Shown here: piece by piece, positions 27,129-34,724 of the stretch
Layout of the letters: every line of letters begins with the position of its first letter
How positions within the stretch are numbered: position 1 is the first letter of the stretch
Assembly: GCF_017502485.1 (NCBI RefSeq)
Contig: NZ_JAFVUX010000043.1
Span: 1-64,000, forward strand
Direction: 5' to 3'
DNA length: 64,000 nucleotides
Source of the DNA: Helicobacter sp.
Lineage (GTDB): Bacteria; Campylobacterota; Campylobacteria; Campylobacterales; Helicobacteraceae
The notes under the pieces: generated by a model
What the model was told of the DNA's origin: nothing
The model's database searches: none
Seen by the model: only the letters and a program-made list of their open reading frames with translations
Translations under genes and position numbers: made by a program

Positions 27129-27713
27129 ATGAAAAATACTACTTTTAGCAAAAAGACTTGGATGAAAGTCCATACATATTTAAGCTTGTTTTTTCTCCCA
27201 CTTGCGTTGATTTATGCGATTACAGGTGTTGGGTATATCTTTGATTTGCGGCAAGATGCAGGGGCTAGGATCTTTGAGCTGCCTTTAGATTCTACTCCTG
27301 AGCAAGGCAAAGAGCAAGCAGTGCTACTTGAACTGCTAAAGACACATAATCTAAGAGTCCCACCAAATACAGAAGTGAAGTTTATCAAGGGTAATCCAAG
27401 CATTGGCAATGTTGTATATAGCGCGACAATTAGTAAAGGTAAAGATGGGAAGCCTACATTTAGGGTAGTGGAGAGAAGCTGGTATGGGGTTTTGCTACTT
27501 ATGCATAAATCTAGTGGGAGTAAGTTTGAATTAGGGGGAGTCAAGCTTTCTGTTTTTGATTTTCTAGCCATAGGCTTTGGCACATCGCTTTTGCTTTTTT
27601 ATCTCTCGGGTTTGATTGTTACCTCCTTTTGTAAGCGTGATAGAGCTATAAGCTTTAGTGTGCTTGGGCTAGGTGTAGTAGCGACACTTTGTGCGATCTA
27701 TCTAAGCGTGTAG
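27129..27713 (+). CDS. PepSY-associated transmembrane protein
   Basis: The 194-residue product has the layout of small PepSY-TM proteins. A first membrane helix (about 15-38, after WMKVHTYLSLFFLPLALIYA) carries a conserved His. A periplasmic region of about 90 residues with ExxL-type repeats follows, then WYGVLLLMHKSSGSKF, and two further helices at the C-terminus. Proteins of this kind are often linked to iron/siderophore reduction or to haem enzymes. No specific substrate can be read from the sequence. It converges with the cytochrome bd operon, 8 bases from the end of the CydX-like ORF. Confidence 0.72.
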   Translation: MKNTTFSKKTWMKVHTYLSLFFLPLALIYAITGVGYIFDLRQDAGARIFELPLDSTPEQGKEQAVLLELLKTHNLRVPPNTEVKFIKGNPSIGNVVYSATISKGKDGKPTFRVVERSWYGVLLLMHKSSGSKFELGGVKLSVFDFLAIGFGTSLLLFYLSGLIVTSFCKRDRAISFSVLGLGVVATLCAIYLSV

Positions 27714-27721
27714 GCTAGAAT

Positions 27722-27844
27722 CTACTTTTCAGGGTTAGATTCTAACTCTCGCCTGTGTAACTCCGAGATATTTAAACAGATAAATTTATAGCATAGAAAT
27801 ATCACAATGGGCCAAAGTAGAATCAAAAATAGCGTGTATAGCAT
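27722..27844 (-). CDS. CydX-like small membrane subunit candidate (40 aa)
   Basis: This ORF is too short for usual gene calling. TAAGGAGAT overlaps the cydB stop codon and is followed 5 bases later by ATG (27844). The frame encodes 40 residues. Residues 2-24 are an uninterrupted hydrophobic helix (MLYTLFLILLWPIVIFLCYK...), followed by a charged tail SELHRRELESNPEK. Cytochrome bd oxidases of many bacteria carry a third single-helix subunit (CydX/CbdX, 30-50 residues) encoded directly after cydB, required for stability of the haem centre. Size, topology, gene position and ribosome-binding site all fit. The sequence itself is not close to E. coli CydX, so the call rests on context. The stop TAG lies in a TAGAATCTA palindrome. 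Confidence 0.7.
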   Translation of the reverse strand: MLYTLFLILLWPIVIFLCYKFICLNISELHRRELESNPEK

Positions 27845-27853
27845 AAAATCTCC

Positions 27854-28969
27854 TTAATAAGAATGCTCATCTAAATCATTTGGGCTAAACTTCTTGCTAT
27901 CCATACATCGCCACACATACACGATATAGCCTAGCACAAATGGCACAAGCAAGCTCACATAGCCCATCACGCTTAGTGTATAGTAGCTTGAGCTTGCGTT
28001 AGTTATGGTAAGGGAGCTTTGCAAATCTGCGCTTGATGGGTAGAAAGCACTATCTCCAAGCCCTACATTTAGCAACACTGCCATAACAGTGCACACTGCT
28101 CCAATCCCCAAAGCAAATATGCCTTTTTTGCCAACAAGGCTAAGATAGATTCCAGCTAACACAAGTGCCACGCCTATAAGTAGCAAAACAAGCAGGTAGG
28201 GCGTTTGCAAAAATGTGGAGAGATACAAATATGCTTGCATACTTACTACACCATTCTCATCGACATAGAACCCATCTTTTACACCAATCCACATCAAGAA
28301 GCCTAAGAAAAATGGCAAAAACAGCGTGGTATTTAACAGAAGATCCTTTTTCGCCCTTTGCACAATGGCGCTAGAATCCAGCATATTGATGAAGTAGCTA
28401 TCTGCTAGCATTCTGCTTAGAAATACCAGCGCAAAACCTAGAAGATAGTTAAAAGGATTTCCCAGCTGCTCTAATCCTCGTAAATTATGCTCCCAGTGCA
28501 CAAACCTCATCTCATCAAGCGTGAATGCACTCCCAGCAAAAAATGTGCTAACTGCTATGCCTGTTAGAAGCACTCCTAAAAGCCCATTAATCTTCAAAAA
28601 CAACTCATAAGTTTTAGCCCCTAGTAGATTCCCATCTTTTTTGCGATATTCATAGCTTACAGCTTGGATAATAAAGCAGAGTAAAATAGCTATCCATACC
28701 CAATATGCCCCACCAAAGCTTGTGCTATAAAAAAGTGGAAATGCCGCGAAGCACGCTCCGCCAAATAACACCAAGGTTGTAAATCCAAGCTCCCATTTAC
28801 GCCCAAGCACATTTATGAGTAAAGACTTTTCCTCCTCCGTTTTAGCAAGCTTATCTATAAGTCCCTGCCCACCTTGCACAAAAAACATAAACACCAAAAG
28901 CCCGCCAAGCAGACTTACAACCACCCACCAATACACCTGCAATTGCGCTAAATCAAGTCCAAAAAACAT
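27854..28969 (-). CDS. cydB: Cytochrome bd ubiquinol oxidase subunit II
   Basis: CydB is the second large subunit of the bd-type quinol oxidase, a high-affinity oxygen reductase of the inner membrane. The 371-residue product has about eight hydrophobic segments, starts LDLAQLQVYWWVVVSLLGGLLVFM as in other CydB proteins, and includes RKWELGFTTLVLFGGACFAAFPLFY. AAGGAG precedes the ATG. Its start is 3 bases after the cydA stop, and the CydX-like ORF follows 9 bases after its own stop. Haem ligands lie in CydA, so none is expected here. H. pylori uses cbb3 oxidase and lacks this operon. Confidence 0.93.
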   Translation of the reverse strand: MFFGLDLAQLQVYWWVVVSLLGGLLVFMFFVQGGQGLIDKLAKTEEEKSLLINVLGRKWELGFTTLVLFGGACFAAFPLFYSTSFGGAYWVWIAILLCFIIQAVSYEYRKKDGNLLGAKTYELFLKINGLLGVLLTGIAVSTFFAGSAFTLDEMRFVHWEHNLRGLEQLGNPFNYLLGFALVFLSRMLADSYFINMLDSSAIVQRAKKDLLLNTTLFLPFFLGFLMWIGVKDGFYVDENGVVSMQAYLYLSTFLQTPYLLVLLLIGVALVLAGIYLSLVGKKGIFALGIGAVCTVMAVLLNVGLGDSAFYPSSADLQSSLTITNASSSYYTLSVMGYVSLLVPFVLGYIVYVWRCMDSKKFSPNDLDEHSY

Positions 28970-28972
28970 CGC

Positions 28973-30484
28973 CTACTCCTTCTGGCTTGTTGTGTGCGTG
29001 TGGAAGCCTTTTCTAATCTGCTTTGCCATAATCCCAAGCTCCGCACATAAAAGTAGAGTGAAAAGGGTTAAGAAGATAAAGAAAGAGATTTGCACATTTG
29101 TATATGCGAGATTTGTCGCAGCAATATGCACAGGCATTAGATCTTGAATCGCCCAAGGCTGTCTCCCCACTTCTGCTACAATCCAGCCAGCTTCTGCGGC
29201 AATGTAGCCAAATGGCACAGCAATCACACATAGCCATAAAATTTTTCTAAAGTTTGTAATGTTATTTGCCATACATAAGTAGAGCACGATAATAAAAAGC
29301 AAGAAAAACAAGCTACCAAGAGCTACCATAATATGGAAGCTATAAAAGGTTATAGCCACAGGCGGTACAGCTTGTTCTTTAGATTCTAGATAGCCATAGC
29401 CAAAATTGTGCATATTCTCTTGCAAGATTTGCTGCGCACTATCCATAGCGGCATTAAAGTCGCTTAGAGCTTGCACAGCCTTTTTCCCACTTTCCATCCT
29501 AGAATCCATACTTATAACGCCTTTTTTCTCATTGCCAAAGAGCAGGTCATTGATCCCTGGGATAAAGCCCTGCTTGTCTCTCTGTCCCAGGATTGAGAGT
29601 GCGTAGGGGATAGTGAAGTCAAACAAAAATGTCGGCTCGCTATCACCAGGCTTTTTCTTTGGGTTTAAGATTCCAAATGCCACAAGTCCAGCCCTATGCT
29701 CACCATCATAAATCCCCTCCATTGCCGCAAGCTTCATAGGCTGCTTTTGTGTAACTTGATAAGCACTTTCATCACCACTAAAGAACAAAAATACCGAAGT
29801 GAGTAGCCCAAAGCTTGCCCCCACGACAAGGCTACGCTTTGCCATAATGATATGTCTGCCTTTTAGTAAATACCAAGCACTAATCCCCATCACAAAAAGC
29901 GCGGAAATCACATAGCCGCTAGCAATGGTATGTAAAAATTTTGGCACTGCCACAGGAGAGAGAGCGATTTCTAGGAAGCTTGTCATCTCATTTCTGGCAG
30001 TGGCTGGGTTAAACATCGTGCCTATTGGATACTGCATCCAGCCATTTGCCACTAGAATCCAAAACGCACTTAAGTTGCTCCCAATAGCTACAAGCCAAGT
30101 AGAGAGTAAGTGGAAGCGCGGAGAGACTTTGTCCCAGCCAAAAAACATCACCGCAAAGAATGTCGCTTCTAGGAAAAATGCCACAATGCCCTCAACTGCC
30201 AAAGGTGCGCCAAAAATATCACCAACAAACCAGCTATAATTTGCCCAATTTGTGCCAAACTCAAACTCCATAATAATGCCCGTAGCTACCCCAATGGCAA
30301 AATTTATCCCAAAAAGTGTTAGCCAAAACTTTGTGATAGTCTTCCATCGCTCATCTTTGGTTTTTAGATAAATGCTCTCCATAATCGCTACGATAAAGCT
30401 AAGTCCCAAGGTCAAAGGCACAAACAAAAAATGATAAATTGCAGTCAAACCAAACTGCGCTCTACTCCAATCAACATGCTCCAC
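28973..30484 (-). CDS. cydA: Cytochrome bd ubiquinol oxidase subunit I
   Basis: CydA holds the haems and the quinol site of the bd oxidase, reducing O2 to water without pumping protons. The 503-residue product begins with DWSRAQFGLTAIYHFLFVPLTLGLSF, whose His is a haem ligand. It contains the conserved GRQPW motif in GWIVAEVGRQPWAIQD. The quinol loop between them (about 250-390) is intermediate in length and includes the GLVAFGILNPKKKPGDSEPTF segment. Whether it binds haem d or belongs to the cyanide-insensitive CioA type, as in Campylobacter, cannot be decided from sequence. The operon order is DUF4492, cydA, cydB, CydX-like. It should matter at low oxygen in gut or liver. Confidence 0.94.
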   Translation of the reverse strand: MEHVDWSRAQFGLTAIYHFLFVPLTLGLSFIVAIMESIYLKTKDERWKTITKFWLTLFGINFAIGVATGIIMEFEFGTNWANYSWFVGDIFGAPLAVEGIVAFFLEATFFAVMFFGWDKVSPRFHLLSTWLVAIGSNLSAFWILVANGWMQYPIGTMFNPATARNEMTSFLEIALSPVAVPKFLHTIASGYVISALFVMGISAWYLLKGRHIIMAKRSLVVGASFGLLTSVFLFFSGDESAYQVTQKQPMKLAAMEGIYDGEHRAGLVAFGILNPKKKPGDSEPTFLFDFTIPYALSILGQRDKQGFIPGINDLLFGNEKKGVISMDSRMESGKKAVQALSDFNAAMDSAQQILQENMHNFGYGYLESKEQAVPPVAITFYSFHIMVALGSLFFLLFIIVLYLCMANNITNFRKILWLCVIAVPFGYIAAEAGWIVAEVGRQPWAIQDLMPVHIAATNLAYTNVQISFFIFLTLFTLLLCAELGIMAKQIRKGFHTHTTSQKE

Positions 30485-30497
30485 TTGTCGCTCCTTG

Positions 30498-30752
30498 TTA
30501 CTTTAGGGTGTGAGATTCTAGCGTAGGCACTGCCTGTGTTTCTAGTGCGTTTGAATCTTTGGTAAGGTTGCCTAAGACATACTCGCTACGCTCTTTTGCT
30601 CCACCAATATCGCGGATAGAATCGCCATAGATGAAGTATTTAAGCACGATAAAAATCACCAAAAGCTTGATAAAAATAATCTTCCACAATGTCTTGCCAA
30701 GCGTCATATTTGCAAAGCCTTGCACATAAAAACGCACAATATTTTTAAGCAT
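30498..30752 (-). CDS. DUF4492 family small protein upstream of cydA
   Basis: The 84-residue product has a positively charged N-terminus (MLKNIVRFYVQGFANM) and one membrane helix (about 27-45, IIFIKLLVIFIVLKYFI). A polar tail follows, rich in Glu, Asn and Thr, partly encoded by the dispersed palindrome (EYVLGNLTKDSNALETQ). Genes of the DUF4492 family regularly precede cydA in Bacteroidetes and epsilonproteobacteria, so it is probably an assembly or accessory factor of the bd oxidase. It lies 13 bases before cydA. No catalytic motif is seen. Confidence 0.75.
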   Translation of the reverse strand: MLKNIVRFYVQGFANMTLGKTLWKIIFIKLLVIFIVLKYFIYGDSIRDIGGAKERSEYVLGNLTKDSNALETQAVPTLESHTLK

Positions 30753-30791
30753 TGATATCCTTAGGATAAGGGGTCAGGCTTGAAACTGTGG

Positions 30792-30797
30792 ATTGTA
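30792..30797 (-). promoter_or_regulatory. Possible -10 box of the cytochrome bd operon
   Basis: On the minus strand TACAAT (30797-30792) lies 39 bases before the DUF4492 start in a 136-base gap. The rest of the gap shows no clear operator, riboswitch or strong terminator. A G/T-rich stretch just upstream on the minus strand could bind a regulator, but nothing specific is recognised. Confidence 0.35.
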
Positions 30798-30888
30798 TGG
30801 GAATGTAGCTTATGCAAAGTTGAAAATGCACCTAAAGTCTAGAATCCCCACAAAAGCACCAAAAATAAAATATCTTATGACTTTAGCA

Positions 30889-31845
30889 CTACGATAAAGC
30901 TTGCTTAGTGATAGATTCTATTATAGTAATAGCTTGTTTTTGCGCGCTAAGGGTAAAACCTTCGCCTTGTAAGATCCCCGTATAACTTGCGGTATGGAGA
31001 TCTTCAAAGCCTTGTGAAAAATCTATGTGCAAAGCAGGACGAGCACTAGGACGAGCACGCGGGTCTTCTTCTAAAATCCTTAGGGCTTGATTGTAGCTAG
31101 AGTGCGCTAGATCGTTTGCGCATATAGAGAGTAGCCACTCCACTTGCGCGTGTGCAAAGTACGCCACTCCACTTGCGCGGTTTGCTTCATAGTGAGTAAG
31201 CTCATTGCCTATAAAATCGCCAAATACAAATGCTAGCATATCAAACAAATGCACTCCGATATTGCAGATGATCCCGCCGCTTTTTTGCATATTGCCCTTC
31301 CACGATTTGTGATACCACTTCCCCCTAGCACTAATGTAGCGTAAAGTAAGCTTGTAAATATGCTTAGGATTATGTATAAGCTCATCTTCGACCTGTGCTT
31401 TTAGGGTTTGTATTTGCTGGTGCAAGCGCAATTGCAAGATCCCATAAACGCGTGGTTTGTGTAAAGAGAAGCTAGAATCCAACTTTTGCGCGCTAGATTC
31501 TAGCTTCTCTAATACACTAAGCTCTTTAGATTCTAAAACTAATGGCTTTTCGCAAATCGCACTTGCACCATTTTGTAAGGCTAGAGTGATGTGAGCGCAA
31601 TGCAAAAAATTAGGCGTGCAAATACTAAGAAAGTCCAGCGGATTTGCGCGCATATACTCGACAAACTCCGCTTCATTAGTGAAAAACTCTGCATTGGGGA
31701 AGTAGCGATCAAGCACACCCACGCAGTCGTGCTTATCAAGCGCACCTACAAGCTCGCCACCATTCTCATAGATTGCGCGTAAATGCCTTGGCGCGATATA
31801 GCCACCCACGCCAATAATGCCAAAACGCTTTTTTATCGCTTGCAT
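30889..31845 (-). CDS. Gfo/Idh/MocA family sugar oxidoreductase (WlbA/WbpB-like)
   Basis: The 318-residue cytosolic protein has an N-terminal Rossmann fold with the dinucleotide motif GIIGVGGYIAPRHLRAI (about 9-25), the family motif CEKPL (about 94-98), and the C-terminal alpha/beta domain with GGIICNIGVHLFDML. The GGYIAPRH version of the motif is typical of WlbA/WbpB enzymes. These oxidise UDP-GlcNAc-uronic acid at C3 during synthesis of diacetamido-uronate sugars for LPS or glycans. No other sugar-nucleotide genes lie nearby, so the substrate stays uncertain. It follows the PAS-domain gene by 6 bases and is probably co-transcribed with it. Confidence 0.82.
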   Translation of the reverse strand: MQAIKKRFGIIGVGGYIAPRHLRAIYENGGELVGALDKHDCVGVLDRYFPNAEFFTNEAEFVEYMRANPLDFLSICTPNFLHCAHITLALQNGASAICEKPLVLESKELSVLEKLESSAQKLDSSFSLHKPRVYGILQLRLHQQIQTLKAQVEDELIHNPKHIYKLTLRYISARGKWYHKSWKGNMQKSGGIICNIGVHLFDMLAFVFGDFIGNELTHYEANRASGVAYFAHAQVEWLLSICANDLAHSSYNQALRILEEDPRARPSARPALHIDFSQGFEDLHTASYTGILQGEGFTLSAQKQAITIIESITKQALS

Positions 31846-31851
31846 TAGGTT

Positions 31852-32385
31852 CTAGCTATCGAGCTTTTGTAAATCGCAGATGATGTGGTTGTAGGATTTG
31901 TTTTGTGTTTTGACAAACTCTTGCAAGGTTTTTAGACTTTGCTCATAGCTCCCTTTAGATTCTAGTGCGCGCAAGTCTTTATAGAGAGTTTCAAGTGTAG
32001 GTACCACAGCGAGATTTGGCGCGCGACGCACGGAGTAGTAGCCAATGATATTGCCTAGGTTATCAAATGAGGGTGTAACATTGGTAAAGACCCAATAATG
32101 CTCTTTGTGTTTGGTCAAGTTTTTTACAAATGCAAAAATCTCGCGCCCACTTTGTATATAGTCCCAAAGTAGCTTAAATACGCAAGCAGGCATATCCTTA
32201 TGACGGATAATATTATGTGGCTTGCCGATAAGCTCTTCTTCACTATATCCACTATATGCTAGAAAGTCGCGATTGCAGTAGGTGATCACACCTTTTAAAT
32301 CTGTTTTTGAAGTGATAAGCGTATTTGGCTCTATAATAAGACCAAAGTGCGGATCTCGTTTTAGGCTGGCGTGCTGCTTGGGCAT
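31852..32385 (-). CDS. PAS-domain sensor protein (CetB/Aer-like)
   Basis: The 177-residue soluble protein has one PAS domain (about 20-125): TDLKGVITYCNRDFLAYSGYSEEELIGKPHNIIRHKDMP followed by HYWVFTNVTPSFDNLGNIIGYYSVRR. These segments are typical of the FAD-binding PAS proteins of the CetB/Aer energy-taxis group in Campylobacter and Helicobacter. A C-terminal helical part of about 50 residues follows, and there is no HAMP, methyl-accepting or kinase domain. It would need a partner such as a CetA-like transducer, none of which lies in the window. TAAGGAG precedes the ATG. Redox or energy sensing is probable by family, not shown. Confidence 0.8.
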   Translation of the reverse strand: MPKQHASLKRDPHFGLIIEPNTLITSKTDLKGVITYCNRDFLAYSGYSEEELIGKPHNIIRHKDMPACVFKLLWDYIQSGREIFAFVKNLTKHKEHYWVFTNVTPSFDNLGNIIGYYSVRRAPNLAVVPTLETLYKDLRALESKGSYEQSLKTLQEFVKTQNKSYNHIICDLQKLDS

Positions 32386-32455
32386 AGCGACTCCTTACAC
32401 TAGATTCTAGCTCAAGGCTTTAGGCATTTTACCTAAGATTTTTATATTAGTCGCC

Positions 32456-33460
32456 TTAAAAATAGCGCAATGCCTTTTTGGTAAGGTTGGATATAGGTGG
32501 AAGATTGTGGATAGGACACCACTGCATATTAGGCAAGAGTGTGGTAGGTAAGCACGCACTAGGGACTTCATATACATAGGTAGTAATGGCGTATTTGGTA
32601 TAAGCGTGTGTAAAAGATCCTAGTAGGCGATGCGTGGGTAATGGACTTTGTGATTGAGTATCTTTGGCGATTATAGGGAGATTATAGAGCCCTTTATAGA
32701 GATGCTCTTGTGATTGGCATAGTGCGATAGAATCTAGATTTTTGCAAATGGCTAGGTGGAGAGTTAGGGGGAGTTTGCTAGCCTTTGACTTGGGGGGTAT
32801 AGGTTTAAACGCACTGGTGCAATGGTTGGTAATAGGGCAGCTAGCGCACTTAGGAGTAGTGGTGCAAACTAGCGCGCCTAGATCAATTAGGGCTTGGTGG
32901 TAGTCAAAGACCTGATGACTTTGTGGGAGTAAAGACTTAGCTAGAGCTAGAATCCATTTTTGACTAAGAGATTTGGTGGCAACAAGTCGTTGCAAAACGC
33001 GCGTGATATTGCTATCGGCAAAGTGCGCCACTCTCCCAAAACCAAAGCACATAATCGCCCCTGCAGTATAAGCTCCAATCCCCGGCAGCGCCTGCAAAGC
33101 GCGTAGATCATCAGGTAGCTTGGCATTATGCTGTTTCACACAAATCTTAGCGCACGCGTGCAGATTCCTAGCACGCGAGTAGTACCCAAGCCCCTGCCAT
33201 AAGTGTAGTACTTCTTGCTCGCTAGATTTTGCTAGGGTTGATAGGGTGGGGAAGCGTGCGAGAAATGGGAAGTAGTAGGATTCTAGCACGCGTGAGAGTT
33301 GCGTTTGCTGGAGCATTATCTCACTGATGTAAATAGGATATGCATAGCTACCATCGCGCGCGAAATTCCGCCAAGGAAGATTTTTGCGCCCATAAGAGTG
33401 ATACCAGCATAGTAATGCACTATGGAAAGATTCTAGCGCGATATTGTGGCTTATTTGCAT
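32456..33460 (-). CDS. mutY: A/G-specific adenine glycosylase MutY
   Basis: MutY removes adenine mispaired with 8-oxoguanine. The 334-residue product has the helix-hairpin-helix glycosylase core with catalytic Glu in YISEIMLQQTQ, LPGIGAYTAGAI, and the catalytic Asp in HFADSNITR. A [4Fe-4S] cluster motif CTTTPKCASCPITNHC and a C-terminal NUDT1-like domain with HAYTKYAI follow. The first two cluster cysteines are 5 residues apart instead of the usual 6. The longest frame begins with TTG at 33466. I prefer the ATG at 33460, which has AAGGGG 7 bases upstream. The start overlaps the end of the membrane-protein gene before it. Confidence 0.92.
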   Translation of the reverse strand: MQISHNIALESFHSALLCWYHSYGRKNLPWRNFARDGSYAYPIYISEIMLQQTQLSRVLESYYFPFLARFPTLSTLAKSSEQEVLHLWQGLGYYSRARNLHACAKICVKQHNAKLPDDLRALQALPGIGAYTAGAIMCFGFGRVAHFADSNITRVLQRLVATKSLSQKWILALAKSLLPQSHQVFDYHQALIDLGALVCTTTPKCASCPITNHCTSAFKPIPPKSKASKLPLTLHLAICKNLDSIALCQSQEHLYKGLYNLPIIAKDTQSQSPLPTHRLLGSFTHAYTKYAITTYVYEVPSACLPTTLLPNMQWCPIHNLPPISNLTKKALRYF

Positions 33461-34143
33461 CCACAAAGCCCCTTACATCCACTACTTTCTACTCCACTAT
33501 ATGTGCGAATCTTCCAATATGCCATAATATAGAGCAGTGATGAAACAAATAAGGAGACAAGCATACTAAGAACTATGGTGCAATACACTAGCACAAGTGG
33601 GTTTTGCTGCAAAAAGCGCGCGCTATTTAGCATAGCAATTGGTGATTGTAGCTCGACCCCAGCTCCTATGCTAAATGCCAAAGCTAGACAAACCCCAACT
33701 AGCATAAGCATAAAAAACAGCCTAACCCTAAAGCCTAGCACAAAATATCTCACCCCCGTTTTGGCAAAGAGTTCTAAAGCTGCCCTACGCTCTATAAGTA
33801 TAAATACCACGCTAAAAATCGCGCAACTAAGGCAGATAACAATTAAACCAAATATATCATCATTAAAGCTCTCCGCTAATGTCTCAAGCACAGCGATAAA
33901 CACAAGTAGGAGAAAAAATCGCGCGCAATTAAGCAGGAATAGTGAAGAGCTTGTAGCCTTGGAGAATAGATAAGCCCCACTCATATAACAAAGCAACGCA
34001 CATACATAGCCTGCAAGAGAGACAAATAGCAACATTTCAAAATCAGCTACTGCAATAAATGCAAGTAACACACAAATGGGCATACCAATCGCCCCCCAGC
34101 GCATTAAGATCCTTGCATTATGGAAAGTGGATTCTAGCTCCAT
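33451..34143 (-). CDS. Uncharacterised membrane protein with about six helices
   Basis: I do not recognise the family. The 230-residue product has about six hydrophobic segments: roughly 15-35, 37-60, 68-85, 95-115, 135-160 and 180-210. The loops are short, with basic residues mostly on the even-numbered sides. The C-terminal tail is cysteine-rich (SSGCKGLCGCK), and this part overlaps the start of mutY in another frame. The tail may therefore be shaped by the overlap, or may bind a metal. AAGGACTACT precedes the ATG. It stands between folE and mutY and is presumably co-transcribed with them. Confidence 0.65.
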   Translation of the reverse strand: MELESTFHNARILMRWGAIGMPICVLLAFIAVADFEMLLFVSLAGYVCALLCYMSGAYLFSKATSSSLFLLNCARFFLLLVFIAVLETLAESFNDDIFGLIVICLSCAIFSVVFILIERRAALELFAKTGVRYFVLGFRVRLFFMLMLVGVCLALAFSIGAGVELQSPIAMLNSARFLQQNPLVLVYCTIVLSMLVSLFVSSLLYIMAYWKIRTYSGVESSGCKGLCGCK

Positions 34144-34160
34144 AGTAGTCCTTAAGATCT

Positions 34161-34724
34161 TTAGGATAAAAGCTCCAAAAATTCTGCGCGCGTTTTAGGA
34201 TCACTGCGGAAAAGCCCGCGCAAAGCACTTGTTTTGATCAGGGGGCTGGCATTGCTACTACGCATACTCATACATAAATGCTGCGCTTCACACACAACCA
34301 TAACGCCCTTTGGTTCAAGGAGATAAGAGAGCTCATCAGCGATTTGGTTGGTTAGATTCTCTTGGATTTGCAATCGTCTAGCAAAGACTTCTATCAAGCG
34401 TACAATTCCACTAAGCCCCGCAAGTGTATCCTTAGGCACATAGCCGATATGAATATGTCCAAAGAATGGTAGGAGATGATGCTCACACATTGAGTAAAAC
34501 ACTATATCTTTGACTAACACCATTTGATCCATATTGTCATTATCAAATAGCGTGCCAAGCGCATCTTTTGGGCTTGTGGTATAGCCGCTGTATAAAGTGG
34601 ATTCTAGTTCTTGTAGGCGTTTGGGGGTGTTGCGTAAGCCTGCACGCGTAGGATTTTCGCCTATGCGCGTACAAAATGCGTGAAACTCTAGCTCCACTTG
34701 AGTTAAGGATTTATCACTCATCAT
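34161..34724 (-). CDS. folE: GTP cyclohydrolase I
   Basis: FolE converts GTP to dihydroneopterin triphosphate, the first step of folate (and possibly queuosine) synthesis. The 187-residue product has the type I signature with zinc ligands: Cys and His in YSMCEHHLLPFFGHIHIGYVP and Cys in CEAQHLCMSMR. It also has LSGIVRLIEVFARRLQIQENLT. Its start ATG overlaps the TGA stop of htpX (ATGA), so translation is coupled. The order truD-htpX-folE matches HP0926-HP0928 in H. pylori. With folC (20645) it is the second folate gene here. Confidence 0.95.
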   Translation of the reverse strand: MMSDKSLTQVELEFHAFCTRIGENPTRAGLRNTPKRLQELESTLYSGYTTSPKDALGTLFDNDNMDQMVLVKDIVFYSMCEHHLLPFFGHIHIGYVPKDTLAGLSGIVRLIEVFARRLQIQENLTNQIADELSYLLEPKGVMVVCEAQHLCMSMRSSNASPLIKTSALRGLFRSDPKTRAEFLELLS

